DNA from: a virus
Length of the DNA: 31,647 bases
Strand: one strand, 5' to 3'
IMG/VR virus record: IMGVR_UViG_3300020141_000899
Coordinates: 1-31,647 of that record
Part shown: piece after piece, positions 1 to 7,442 of the stretch
Position numbering within the stretch: the stretch's first letter is position 1
Layout: the number at the start of each line of letters is the position of its first letter
Made by a program: the position numbers and the translations under genes
The notes under the pieces: model-generated
Told to the model about the DNA's origin: nothing
Databases searched by the model: none
The model's input: only the letters and a program-made list of their open reading frames with translations

Positions 1-28
1 TTAGGATCGTCTAAAGTGTCTCTATAGT
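1..28 (+). promoter_or_regulatory. Promoter cassette copy 1 (left edge cut)
   Basis: First of 13 near-identical cassettes. It has TTAGGA at 1-6, a 16-bp spacer and a TATAGT -10-like box at 23-28. Unlike other copies, extra bases including a T-run separate the -10 box from the ATGAGCACC start at 45. The AT-rich left shoulder (ATTAAAG) seen in other copies lies outside the window. Confidence 0.7.
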
Positions 29-44
29 ACAGAATGATTTTTTT

Positions 45-1457
45 ATGAGCACCATTAAATTAATGAAACTTCGTCCCAATCAAATTGAAATTCTTGATGC
101 ACTGAAAAAAAATAATAAAGGTTTAATTACTAGTCCTACTGGTAGTGGAAAAACTTTATCTTTTATTACTGATTGTCGCAGGTTTCTTGAGGAAGGAAAA
201 GTAGTTGTTGTGGTCGCCCCTCAACTAATGCTTTCGGAGCAACTTTTTGGGGAATTTGACGAACATCTTTCTGATGTTGATTTTTACTATCGTCAAATTT
301 CTTCAGATTCTAAGACTTTCCAACGTAATCGTAAGAATCTAAAGTTTTGTATTACCCCCCCAAAGTCTCCCACAACTGTTGTATCAGAGATTCAAAATAC
401 TTATCGAATTGCACAGAAACTTAAGAAACCTCTGATTCTTTTTGTAACCTATGATAGTCTTGATCGTATAGTATCTTCTTTGATTCCGATTGATGTTGTA
501 TATTATGATGAGGCACATAATGCAACTTCTTCAAATCACTTTAACTCAGTAAAGTTTATGAGTAATCATGCTGCTCATAATTATTTTTTCACCGCAACTC
601 CACGATATAGTCAATCTAAAAGTGTAGATGGTCCTGGAATGGATAATATCAATGTTTATGGAGGAAATATTGTCAATATTCCCTTTAAACAACTTGTTGA
701 TCAAGGTATTATTGTTTCTCCCTTCATTCACCTTGTAAAAAGTGATGCAGACACTGATAAAATGGACGAAACTTCTGTAAATCTTAAAACAATTAAATCA
801 ATTGTCAACTATTATGAAACAGAGCATTCTGACACTTCTGCACATAAAATTCTCTTCTGTGCTCAAGGTACTAAATCAATTCAAGATTTGATGAATGCTG
901 GTTTGCAAGAGTGGGCAACTGAAATGGGATATAAAGTATTGTCAATTGATTCTGTAAATAAAGGATATATTGATGGTAAACGCAATATCAACAAATCCGA
1001 ATTTATAAAAACTCTCAATCAACTTGGAAATGATCCAAATCAAAAAATGATTGTGTTACATTATGCTATGCTTGGCGAAGGGATTGATATTAAAGGTTTT
1101 ACTGGAGTTGTATTTCTTCGCAATACTCTTTCACAAATCTTTGCAACTCAATCTATTGGTCGAGTAATTCGTTCTGCTCCTGGTAAGAAATATGGTATTG
1201 TGACAATAGTTGAACACGAAAACAATTCTAATGAAAGTCAAGAACTGATTAGACAAATTGTTGAGCAACTTTTTAAACAAGGTGTTCCTGTATCTGAAAT
1301 TTTTACTGAAGTTCAAGGTCGTGGTAAAGAAGATGAAATTGTTGAAAGTTTAGATGAAGATCTTAAAAAACTCATTCGTAACTATAATATTCAATATGAA
1401 CACAATAACATTCTTGCAGAACTTTTGGGAATGAATGTTGAAGATTTTGCTTTTTGA
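45..1457 (+). CDS. DEAD/DEAH-type superfamily 2 helicase (restriction-type)
   Basis: Probable ATP-dependent DNA translocase/helicase of superfamily 2, 470 aa. Visible motifs: LRPNQ near residue 9 (Q-like motif), Walker A PTGSGKT at 31-37, DEAH box YYDEAHN at 153-159, motif III FFTATP at 181-186, and motif VI QSIGRVIR at 369-376. No nuclease or methylase domain is fused. Next come a methyltransferase half, an Mrr-like nuclease and a small SAM-binding protein in tight order, so it is probably the motor subunit of a split restriction system. It is collinear with the helicase at 4279-5478 (shared NKG before Walker A, PGM..NVYG, VVFLRN), indicating duplication. T4 UvsW is an alternative, but the restriction-gene context favours the motor role. 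The start could also be Met7; the upstream cassette supports transcription from about position 35. Confidence 0.85.
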   Translation: MSTIKLMKLRPNQIEILDALKKNNKGLITSPTGSGKTLSFITDCRRFLEEGKVVVVVAPQLMLSEQLFGEFDEHLSDVDFYYRQISSDSKTFQRNRKNLKFCITPPKSPTTVVSEIQNTYRIAQKLKKPLILFVTYDSLDRIVSSLIPIDVVYYDEAHNATSSNHFNSVKFMSNHAAHNYFFTATPRYSQSKSVDGPGMDNINVYGGNIVNIPFKQLVDQGIIVSPFIHLVKSDADTDKMDETSVNLKTIKSIVNYYETEHSDTSAHKILFCAQGTKSIQDLMNAGLQEWATEMGYKVLSIDSVNKGYIDGKRNINKSEFIKTLNQLGNDPNQKMIVLHYAMLGEGIDIKGFTGVVFLRNTLSQIFATQSIGRVIRSAPGKKYGIVTIVEHENNSNESQELIRQIVEQLFKQGVPVSEIFTEVQGRGKEDEIVESLDEDLKKLIRNYNIQYEHNNILAELLGMNVEDFAF

Positions 1458-1466
1458 ATCACTGCC

Positions 1467-1502
1467 TATTAAAGTTAGGATCGTCCAAAGTGGACCTATA
1501 GT
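1467..1502 (+). promoter_or_regulatory. Promoter cassette copy 2
   Basis: Cassette with TTAGGA at 1475-1480, 16-bp spacer and TATAGT at 1497-1502. The ATG of the next reading frame directly abuts the -10 box. This copy has GGACC in place of the usual GTCCC just before the -10 box. Confidence 0.75.
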
Positions 1503-2765
1503 ATGAGTACAATTATGATGCAACAACTTTCTGTTTATGAATTGGCACGGATAAAGTTTCGTGATGAGTTTAAAAAAGGGATTACACCTGTTGATGGTCG
1601 GCAACCTATTCCTGACGAACTTGCTAAAACAATGGTTCAGGAGTTGATTGACCTTGAAGTGCCTAAAGATGCACTGATTGGTATTTTTGATGCCTTTTTG
1701 ATTCTATCTACTCACCTTAAGGAGGTGGGATATTCAAATCTAGTTCTTCTTGAAAATACTCATAATAACTTGTCTAATGCACAAGGAACGTATTATAGTA
1801 ATGTTCAGAATATATGTGAAAAGTCGGGCATTAAATACTATGTGCCCCCAATGAACAACTATGGGAGATGTAATATGGAATTTGATGTTATTATCGGCAA
1901 TCCTCCTTATCAGAGTGACAAAGTGAGTGGAAATAAAAGAGGGTCTGGATATGAAGCACTCTGGTATGAGTTCTCAAAAAAAGCATTTGATCTTGCAAAA
2001 AAAGGTGCCATCATATCTCTAATTACTCCAGAATCTGCATTTACTGGTAGTGAAAAGTTCACATCTCTATTGAGTGGTAAAAAATCAAAGGTTGATCTTG
2101 ACTATGTTGAATTTGGACTTAAAGACAAGTTTAGGGGAATTTCTATTAACATTTGTCGTTGGATATCTAAAAATAACTATACGCCAGGGTATCTTAGCAA
2201 TATTGGTGATCGTCATTTTGATGCAAAAACTGTTTTTAAAATCTACAATAATTCCATCGTTCAACAAATCGTAGATACTCTTGTCTCTTATAGAGGTGAC
2301 AAGATTAATTTTTCAGTATCTGGACAATACAACTATGCAGCAGTGTCTGATAAATTGAAAAAAACTGGTCATGATCCAGCACGAGCAAAAGATATTTCCT
2401 TGGTGAAAACTGACACTCATAAGTATAAACTCATTGATAATGGTGTTGTAAAATATACTTCAATTATTCATGGTAATGATTATGGAACTCCTCGCGTATT
2501 TCTCTCTCGACTAAAGAATCCATACATTGTACAGGTAGATGATTATGCTATGAATACAGAAAGCACTCTTGTCATGCACTTCAGCACAATAGAAGATGCA
2601 AATAAAATCTATCATATTCTTGATGATCAGTTAACTCGCAAGGTGATTTCTCTTTTTTGCTCCAACGGTCGTATTTCTGGTGCAGATATATCTCAGTTAC
2701 CAACTGTTCACCTTTCCGAAGTTCTATCACCAGAACAACTTGCTTACATTCAATCTCAACTCTGA
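1503..2765 (+). CDS. N6-adenine DNA methyltransferase, NPPY half with degraded SAM site plus probable target-recognition region
   Basis: Protein of 420 aa resembling Eco57I/Type I-like adenine methyltransferases. The catalytic motif IV, NPPY, is at residues 133-136 within FDVIIGNPPYQ. Upstream, PDELAKTMV near 37-45 resembles motif X. The following stretch, about 55-90, occupies the place of motif I and the acidic motif II, but lacks the expected FxGxG glycines, so SAM binding looks impaired. The region after about residue 220 could be the target-recognition domain; that is inferred from position only. The gene at 3328-3735 has the reverse content, with intact motifs X and I and no NPPY. The two may form one heterodimeric enzyme, or this may be a decaying gene. 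Methionines 5 and 6 (1515 and 1518) are alternative starts, because the first ATG abuts the promoter -10 box. Confidence 0.75.
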   Translation: MSTIMMQQLSVYELARIKFRDEFKKGITPVDGRQPIPDELAKTMVQELIDLEVPKDALIGIFDAFLILSTHLKEVGYSNLVLLENTHNNLSNAQGTYYSNVQNICEKSGIKYYVPPMNNYGRCNMEFDVIIGNPPYQSDKVSGNKRGSGYEALWYEFSKKAFDLAKKGAIISLITPESAFTGSEKFTSLLSGKKSKVDLDYVEFGLKDKFRGISINICRWISKNNYTPGYLSNIGDRHFDAKTVFKIYNNSIVQQIVDTLVSYRGDKINFSVSGQYNYAAVSDKLKKTGHDPARAKDISLVKTDTHKYKLIDNGVVKYTSIIHGNDYGTPRVFLSRLKNPYIVQVDDYAMNTESTLVMHFSTIEDANKIYHILDDQLTRKVISLFCSNGRISGADISQLPTVHLSEVLSPEQLAYIQSQL

Positions 2766-2767
2766 TT

Positions 2768-3331
2768 ATGCAACTTCAACATCCAGCATCCTTTGATATA
2801 ACAGAATTTACTCAAATCATAGAGGTTGAAACTCTTGCTGGATTTGTTAAAAATGTTGTGAAGTATGGAAAAATGCAAGATCCTGATATTTATGACCCCC
2901 TTGATTATATGGGGGATTGTTGGGAAGTATTTGCAGAGTTCTTCTTTAAATTTTTTAATGGTGATCATACTCTCACATATACTGCCAATTACGAACCAAA
3001 TATAGGGTATGATTGTGGAATTGATGGTCGTGGTATCTCAACTCTTGATGGTAATTTATGTGTACATCAGCATAAGTTCAAGGCAAATCCTACCGCCTAC
3101 CTAACCAATGATGACAATATTAGTAATATTGCAGCAGATGCAACTCTAAATGAAGGGTTGGTTCCAAATGGTAAAAATATTATCATTTTTACTTCCTGTA
3201 AAGGAGTACATCCCAATCACGCAATGTCATCGGCACATTGTATCTCTGAAAAAGAAATTTCTAGACGAGTGAATAAAAATGTAGTATTCTGGAATGATTT
3301 TAAGAGTGCAATAACTTATAAAAACCTATGA
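2768..3331 (+). CDS. Mrr-like PD-(D/E)XK nuclease
   Basis: Protein of 187 aa, starting at the ATG two bases after the previous stop. It shows a restriction-nuclease-like core: a helix with E53 and E57 (WEVFAEFFF), then GYDCGIDGRG with D82 and D86, then VHQHKFK with Q101 and K103. This E...D...QxK order is the Mrr-type variant of the PD-(D/E)XK fold. The later part has IIIFTS near 137 (a hydrophobic strand) and a lysine-rich C-terminus. It is sandwiched between a methyltransferase half and a SAM-binding protein, and overlaps the latter by an ATGA junction, so translation is probably coupled. It would be the cleavage subunit of the split system. The function is assigned from motif order alone; no close homologue was identified. 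Confidence 0.6.
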   Translation: MQLQHPASFDITEFTQIIEVETLAGFVKNVVKYGKMQDPDIYDPLDYMGDCWEVFAEFFFKFFNGDHTLTYTANYEPNIGYDCGIDGRGISTLDGNLCVHQHKFKANPTAYLTNDDNISNIAADATLNEGLVPNGKNIIIFTSCKGVHPNHAMSSAHCISEKEISRRVNKNVVFWNDFKSAITYKNL

Positions 3332-3735
3332 ATAAGAACAAACATAATATAACAGTAGGTTCAGAAATTGAAAGAACAGACGAAAGAATTGATGATACTG
3401 GGGAAGTATTTACACCAATAGAACTGTGTATAGAAATGGTGAATGAAATTCCTCTGTATATTATTCAAAATCCACAATCAAAGTTTCTTGATAATAGTGC
3501 AGGAAATGGTAATTTTATGATTGCATTACTCAATAAACTTACAGAGTATCATAGCAGAGAACATGTATTGAATCATATGCTTTATGCAGTAGAACTTATG
3601 GAAGACAATCATAAAGAAATGTGTGAACGTCTTGGTGTTGATATAACTCACTCACATTATGTTTGTCGCGATGCACTCACTTATGATTATAGTTTTGGTG
3701 AACCTATGGGAGTTGAGGAATTTTTTAGTGATTAA
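3328..3735 (+). CDS. SAM-binding methyltransferase fragment (motifs X, I-III only)
   Basis: A 135-aa protein overlapping the preceding gene by four bases (ATGA). TGEVFTP at residues 24-30 matches motif X of gamma-class adenine methyltransferases. LDNSAGNGNF at 54-63 matches the SAM-binding motif I. YAVELMEDN near 87-95 fits motif II, and CRDALTYDYS fits motif III. It ends before any NPPY motif, so alone it could bind SAM but not methylate. The NPPY half lies two genes upstream (1503-2765), so the order is permuted. It is either a complementing subunit or the front of a truncated methyltransferase. Its stop codon lies inside the next promoter cassette, which suggests the cassette junction set its 3' end. 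Confidence 0.65.
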   Translation: MNKNKHNITVGSEIERTDERIDDTGEVFTPIELCIEMVNEIPLYIIQNPQSKFLDNSAGNGNFMIALLNKLTEYHSREHVLNHMLYAVELMEDNHKEMCERLGVDITHSHYVCRDALTYDYSFGEPMGVEEFFSD

Positions 3736-3765
3736 AGTTAGGATCGTCTAAAGTGTCTCTATGGT
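3731..3765 (+). promoter_or_regulatory. Promoter cassette copy 3
   Basis: Cassette containing the stop codon of the upstream gene in its ATTAAAG shoulder. TTAGGA is at 3738-3743 and the -10-like box is TATGGT (3760-3765), the only copy with this change. It is followed directly by ATGAGCACC. Confidence 0.7.
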
Positions 3766-4011
3766 ATGAGCACCAAACAAATGTCCTTCACTATCACTGA
3801 CCAACCTGTAATCATTAACGGCACTGAACATCAAGTCACTGCTGTGAATGGTATGGACCGAGTTCTAATCAACAACAAACTGCATGATCTTGGAGAGCAA
3901 ATCCTGAAACTGCGTATGCAGCAAGATGAACTTGCAATGATGCGTAATGTTCTTGATCATCACATCAAATCCAAAGAAAAAGATTTGTTTGAGATGTTTT
4001 ATGCTTCCTGA
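3766..4011 (+). CDS. Small hypothetical protein, probable coiled coil
   Basis: An 81-aa protein not recognised. The N-terminal half (ITDQPVIINGTEHQVTAVNGMDRVLI) looks like short beta strands. From about residue 35 onward it is helical and heptad-like, rich in Leu, Gln, Glu and Lys. It is the first gene after cassette 3 and is followed 39 bp later by another small gene. The reading frame opens at the ATG abutting the -10 box, but Met6 (3781) is the more likely translation start if TATGGT is the -10. Phage-accessory function unknown. Confidence 0.6.
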   Translation: MSTKQMSFTITDQPVIINGTEHQVTAVNGMDRVLINNKLHDLGEQILKLRMQQDELAMMRNVLDHHIKSKEKDLFEMFYAS

Positions 4012-4050
4012 TATACTCTCTGTAACCCCTCTATAATCCCCTACAACATC

Positions 4051-4248
4051 ATGGAAACTGTGAACGTGTCTGTAAGTACTCTGGAAACTCTTATTGAGGG
4101 TCTAGAGAGTGCAATCAATGTGTGCTATAATGTAGACTACCAATCAGATGATCACGAAAAGTCTGCACCTTATGCAACAGGATATAGTCGTGCTGCGATG
4201 CGAATGATTAGTGATCAACTCAAAACTCTGAAAGTACAGGGGTATTAA
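4051..4248 (+). CDS. Small hypothetical protein
   Basis: A 65-aa acidic protein, METVNVSV..., not recognised. It looks mostly helical (STLETLIEGLESAINV and YSRAAMRMISDQLKTL) with a short central DYQSDDHEK segment. There is no strong Shine-Dalgarno; the leader ATCCCCTACAACATC is A/C-rich, as in many other early genes here. The TAA stop lies within the ATTAAAG shoulder of cassette copy 4. It probably shares a transcript with 3766-4011. Confidence 0.6.
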   Translation: METVNVSVSTLETLIEGLESAINVCYNVDYQSDDHEKSAPYATGYSRAAMRMISDQLKTLKVQGY

Positions 4249-4278
4249 AGTTAGGATCGTCCAAATTGTCCTTATAGT
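4243..4278 (+). promoter_or_regulatory. Promoter cassette copy 4
   Basis: TTAGGA at 4251-4256, 16-bp spacer and TATAGT at 4273-4278. This copy has ATTGTCC where others have AGTGTCC. The upstream stop codon is embedded in the left shoulder, and the ATG of the second helicase abuts the -10 box. Confidence 0.75.
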
Positions 4279-5478
4279 ATGAGCACAACCTTGATGAATA
4301 CGCAAATCAAACTTCGTCCTCACCAAATTCGTGGTGTTGATGCTATGTCCAAGCACAACAAAGGTCAACTTATAAAACCAACTGGAGCAGGAAAAACTCT
4401 TACTATGATTGCTGATGCACTCAAAGAGTTTGCTAAAGAAACTCCACAGACCATTGTTGTTGTTGCTCCTCGCATTCTCTTAGCAACTCAGTTGTCTTCT
4501 GAGTTTCTGGAGTTTATCACTAATGCTGCTGTATTTCACTGCCATTCTGGTGATGTTCACTGGGAAAGTTCTACTCGTCCTGCTGTGATTAGTCAGTGGG
4601 TTGAGAACAATCAGTCACGTCACAAGTTGATTGTAACCACCTACAACTCTCTCCAACGTCTTGTTGATGCAGAGATTGATGTGGATACGATATATTTCGA
4701 CGAAGCACATAATTCCGTCAAACGTAACTTCTTTCCTGCAACGGAGCACTTCTCTGCAAATGCAAATCGTGCGTACTTCTTCACTGCAACTCGCAAGACT
4801 TCTGTTGCTGTGGGTAAACCAGGAATGAACGATGTTGATGTCTATGGTAACATCATCTGCCGCGTTTCTGCACCAGAACTTGTTGATGGTGGGTATATTG
4901 TTGCTCCCAAGATTATAGCAAAGAAGTTTGAAGTTCTGGACGGCAAACAAATCACTGCCGAATGTGATAGTAGCAATCTGATGGAAACTCTTGACGACAT
5001 TGACTGCAAGAAGATCCTGGTCTGTGTGAAGTCTGCGAAGCAACTTATCAACCTTGTATCACAATCTGATTGCATCACTGAACTACAGTCTCGCGGATAC
5101 TCTTACCTTTACATCACCTCCAAAACAGGAGCAGTGATTGACGGTAAGAAAGTGGATCGTGAGGTATTCTTTGATACTCTTAATGCTTGGGGACGTGATA
5201 GCAGCAAGAAGTTTGTTTGTCTTCACAGGTCTATTTTGAGTGAGGGAATTAACGTAAGCGAATTAGAGGCAGTTGTCTTTCTTCGCAATATGGATGTGAT
5301 TGAACTCACTCAAACTATCGGTCGCGTACTTCGCAAAGGAGGCAAAGATAAGGTCTGGGGTCTATGTGTGGTCCCAGTATATTCCAAGGTGGGTATAGCA
5401 ACCGAACGGGCACTTCAGGGTGTTGTTGATGCAGTATTTGAGAGGGGAGAGTTGCTGGATTCTGTTGTGAGACGGTGA
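4279..5478 (+). CDS. DEAD/DEAH-type superfamily 2 helicase, paralogue of 45-1457
   Basis: Superfamily 2 helicase of 399 aa. Motifs: LRPHQ at 12-16, Walker A PTGAGKT at 34-40, DEAH at 141-144 (YFDEAH), FFTATR at 167-172 (arginine replaces the usual final proline of TATP), and QTIGRVLR at 345-352. It is collinear with the helicase at 45-1457 but shorter at the C-terminus. Its codon use is less AT-biased than the first copy, suggesting a different history. No methyltransferase or nuclease follows directly, so it may act in DNA repair, recombination or annealing, like UvsW-type phage helicases, rather than restriction. Met6 at 4294 is an alternative start, since the first ATG touches the promoter -10 box. 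Confidence 0.85.
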   Translation: MSTTLMNTQIKLRPHQIRGVDAMSKHNKGQLIKPTGAGKTLTMIADALKEFAKETPQTIVVVAPRILLATQLSSEFLEFITNAAVFHCHSGDVHWESSTRPAVISQWVENNQSRHKLIVTTYNSLQRLVDAEIDVDTIYFDEAHNSVKRNFFPATEHFSANANRAYFFTATRKTSVAVGKPGMNDVDVYGNIICRVSAPELVDGGYIVAPKIIAKKFEVLDGKQITAECDSSNLMETLDDIDCKKILVCVKSAKQLINLVSQSDCITELQSRGYSYLYITSKTGAVIDGKKVDREVFFDTLNAWGRDSSKKFVCLHRSILSEGINVSELEAVVFLRNMDVIELTQTIGRVLRKGGKDKVWGLCVVPVYSKVGIATERALQGVVDAVFERGELLDSVVRR

Positions 5479-5495
5479 GTCTCACAGTAGACTCA
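5476..5495 (+). terminator. Hairpin at end of helicase gene
   Basis: A perfect 7-bp inverted repeat (TGAGTCT, loop CACAGT, AGACTCA) begins at the helicase stop codon. There is no immediate T-run, so it may be an mRNA 3'-end stabiliser or a weak terminator rather than a classic intrinsic terminator. Confidence 0.4.
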
Positions 5496-5600
5496 AGTCC
5501 ACCACTCAAGCAAAAACGTGATTTTTTGAAGATTTCACTGCAAACGACCTATCACCCATCCACAACCACCAGATCACTGATTTTTGAGAAAGTATAACAA

Positions 5601-6254
5601 GTGATTTCCATTCAAGATCAAAAATTTATTAAATCTGTTGTTAAAAAATATATTCAAGAATGCTTGATTGAATGTGGATTTGATCCGACTATCAAAGAAC
5701 CTGGACATACTTATGGTGAAAACATAGAAGAAAAATTGGTGAATAAACTTGTTTCAAAATATCCTGATAAGTTTTCACCTCCAATAAAAACAAAGGGAAA
5801 AGGAAAACAAACAAGAAAAATGGAAGATTTAATTTGGATTCCAACTAATGATTTCATTAACATTAAACTTGGATATGAGAAGGGAGGGGGACAACCTAAT
5901 ATGGTTTCTTTTACTCGTCTTTTGGAAAAATATCATAGTGGAGAAATAGACTCTTATTATATTTTTATTATCGACGTTTCTGGTAAAACAAAACAAAGTC
6001 TCAATACAAAATTATATTTGTTTAATCTTTATGATTATTTAAATTATGTGAATTATAACTATGGAACTGGTCAAGTTATGCTCAAAGAAAAACAATTTTT
6101 TAGTGAATATGATTCAAATAAATATGTTGACAACACAAAAAAGAATATTATGCTACAATTAAAAGAAATTGAAAATAATGCTTTCACTACTCACCAAAAA
6201 CTTAAAGAAAATCAACATCAAAAAAGACAGGAGATATTTAATGATTACTGCTAA
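5601..6254 (+). CDS. Putative Type II restriction endonuclease (PD-(D/E)XK)
   Basis: A 217-aa protein starting with GTG; the next in-frame methionine is residue 74, so GTG is needed to include the conserved-looking N-terminus. The core resembles a restriction endonuclease: an N-terminal helix with E40, E43 and E44, then E75-D76 (KMEDLIW), then FINIKLG with K89, followed by GGGQPNM at 95-101. ED...(I)N(I)K is a PD-(D/E)XK pattern. The C-terminus (about 180-215) is lysine- and glutamine-rich and probably helical. It overlaps the downstream methyltransferase gene by 14 bp, a typical restriction-modification arrangement, which supports the assignment. Base composition is more AT-rich than the preceding helicase, suggesting acquisition as a unit. 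Recognition site unknown. Confidence 0.6.
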   Translation: MISIQDQKFIKSVVKKYIQECLIECGFDPTIKEPGHTYGENIEEKLVNKLVSKYPDKFSPPIKTKGKGKQTRKMEDLIWIPTNDFINIKLGYEKGGGQPNMVSFTRLLEKYHSGEIDSYYIFIIDVSGKTKQSLNTKLYLFNLYDYLNYVNYNYGTGQVMLKEKQFFSEYDSNKYVDNTKKNIMLQLKEIENNAFTTHQKLKENQHQKRQEIFNDYC

Positions 6255-7221
6255 AATTTATAATGATGATTGTGTAAAATTTTCAAATCAATATGAAGAT
6301 CAATTTGATTCAATCGTAACCGATCCTCCATACGGAATTGAATATCTTGGGAATGGGTGGGACTCCTATCAAGATTGCATATCATTTCAAAAACCTACCT
6401 GGGAATCAATATCAAAGTGTCTAAAACCTGGTGGATATTTGGTAATTTTTGGTGCCCCTAAAACATTTCATCGTTTGACCTGTGCGGTAGAAGATTCTGG
6501 ACTTAAAATTAGAGATGTATTGATGTGGTTATATGGTCAAGGTATGCCCAAAAGTCAAAATATTGGAAAGAAAAATGCAAATTGGGAAGGATGGGGAACA
6601 GGTTTAAAACCCTGTTATGAACCCATTTTATTGGCACAGAAACCTATTGAAGAAAAAACTATAGTTAAAAATTGTGAAAAGTATGGTGTGGGTGCAATTA
6701 ATATTGAAGACACTAGATTGGATTCTGGTAGATTTCCTGGAAATGTTTTGCACGATGGTAGTGATGAGGTTGAGAATGAGTTTTGTAAATTTGGAGAAAG
6801 AGGTAATGGTTGGTCAAGAAATTATGGAGTAGAAGATTATCAAGGTAGACAATATGGGGGTGGTGTTTTTGGTGGAGGTGGATATATTGGTGAAACTACA
6901 TATTGTGATTCTGGAACGGCAAGTAGATTCTTTTATTCGACTAAAAGTTCAGTAAAGGAAAGAACACATAACCGAACAATAGAAAATAATCATCCCACAG
7001 TCAAAAATTTAGATTTGATGAAATACTTGATTAAACTTGTAACTCCTCAAAATGGAATTGTCTATGATCCCTTTGCTGGAAGTGGAACTACTTTAATTGC
7101 TGCTAAAGAACTTGGATTTAATTCAGTAGGAGTTGAATATTCTCCCGAATACTATAAAATTATTCAAGATAGAATTAATGCGATTACCTCTTCTTTAGAA
7201 AACTTTTATTGCGACACTTGA
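6241..7221 (+). CDS. Site-specific DNA methyltransferase (DPPY, N6-adenine or N4-cytosine)
   Basis: A 326-aa amino-methyltransferase. Catalytic motif IV, TDPPYGIEYLG, has DPPY at residues 28-31, and the SAM-binding motif I, DPFAGSGTT, is near the C-terminus at 276-284. This circular order (IV before I) marks the beta-type arrangement. The middle, about 90-240, including the glycine-rich GRQYGGGVFGGGGYIG, may hold target recognition. The ATG at 6241 is chosen because AGGAGA (6230-6235) precedes it at good spacing; the frame also extends further upstream. It overlaps the endonuclease gene, so translation is probably coupled and it would protect phage DNA from that enzyme. It could also act alone, to evade host restriction. 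Confidence 0.85.
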   Translation: MITAKIYNDDCVKFSNQYEDQFDSIVTDPPYGIEYLGNGWDSYQDCISFQKPTWESISKCLKPGGYLVIFGAPKTFHRLTCAVEDSGLKIRDVLMWLYGQGMPKSQNIGKKNANWEGWGTGLKPCYEPILLAQKPIEEKTIVKNCEKYGVGAINIEDTRLDSGRFPGNVLHDGSDEVENEFCKFGERGNGWSRNYGVEDYQGRQYGGGVFGGGGYIGETTYCDSGTASRFFYSTKSSVKERTHNRTIENNHPTVKNLDLMKYLIKLVTPQNGIVYDPFAGSGTTLIAAKELGFNSVGVEYSPEYYKIIQDRINAITSSLENFYCDT

Positions 7222-7226
7222 ATAAA

Positions 7227-7412
7227 ATGAAAGATGGATTTATTGTGGGTAAAGATGGAGAGTATGCAGCAATTCCTTATGGAAACTCTGGGTACATCAT
7301 CCTACACAACGGACAGCAACTTGAGAAACTTTGTAGGACTGAAAGTTCTGCAAAGAAGTATATTGCCGACCACAAGAAGAGTCTAACTCAAGGGCAACTT
7401 CCTTTGAATTAA
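7227..7412 (+). CDS. Small hypothetical protein
   Basis: A 61-aa protein, MKDGFIVGKDGEYAAIPYG..., not recognised. Several short beta strands (FIVGKDGEYAAIPY, GYIILHNGQQLEKL) are followed by a lysine-rich helix (SSAKKYIADHKK). The ATG at 7227 is preferred over an in-frame TTG at 7209, which would overlap the methyltransferase. The stop codon is inside cassette copy 5. It lies just after the restriction-modification pair, probably on the same transcript, but nothing in the sequence ties it to that function. Confidence 0.55.
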   Translation: MKDGFIVGKDGEYAAIPYGNSGYIILHNGQQLEKLCRTESSAKKYIADHKKSLTQGQLPLN

Positions 7413-7442
7413 AGTTAGGATCGTCCAAAGTGTCCCTATAGT
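7408..7442 (+). promoter_or_regulatory. Promoter cassette copy 5
   Basis: TTAGGA at 7415-7420, 16-bp spacer and TATAGT at 7437-7442. The upstream stop codon lies in the left shoulder. This is the one ATG-type copy whose downstream gene has no second methionine near the start. Confidence 0.75.

Noticed and set aside
2657-2767. Longer form of the nuclease gene starting at 2657
   Set aside because: The extension would overlap the methyltransferase gene in another frame by over 100 bp. The ATG at 2768 begins two bases after that gene's stop, and all nuclease motifs lie downstream.
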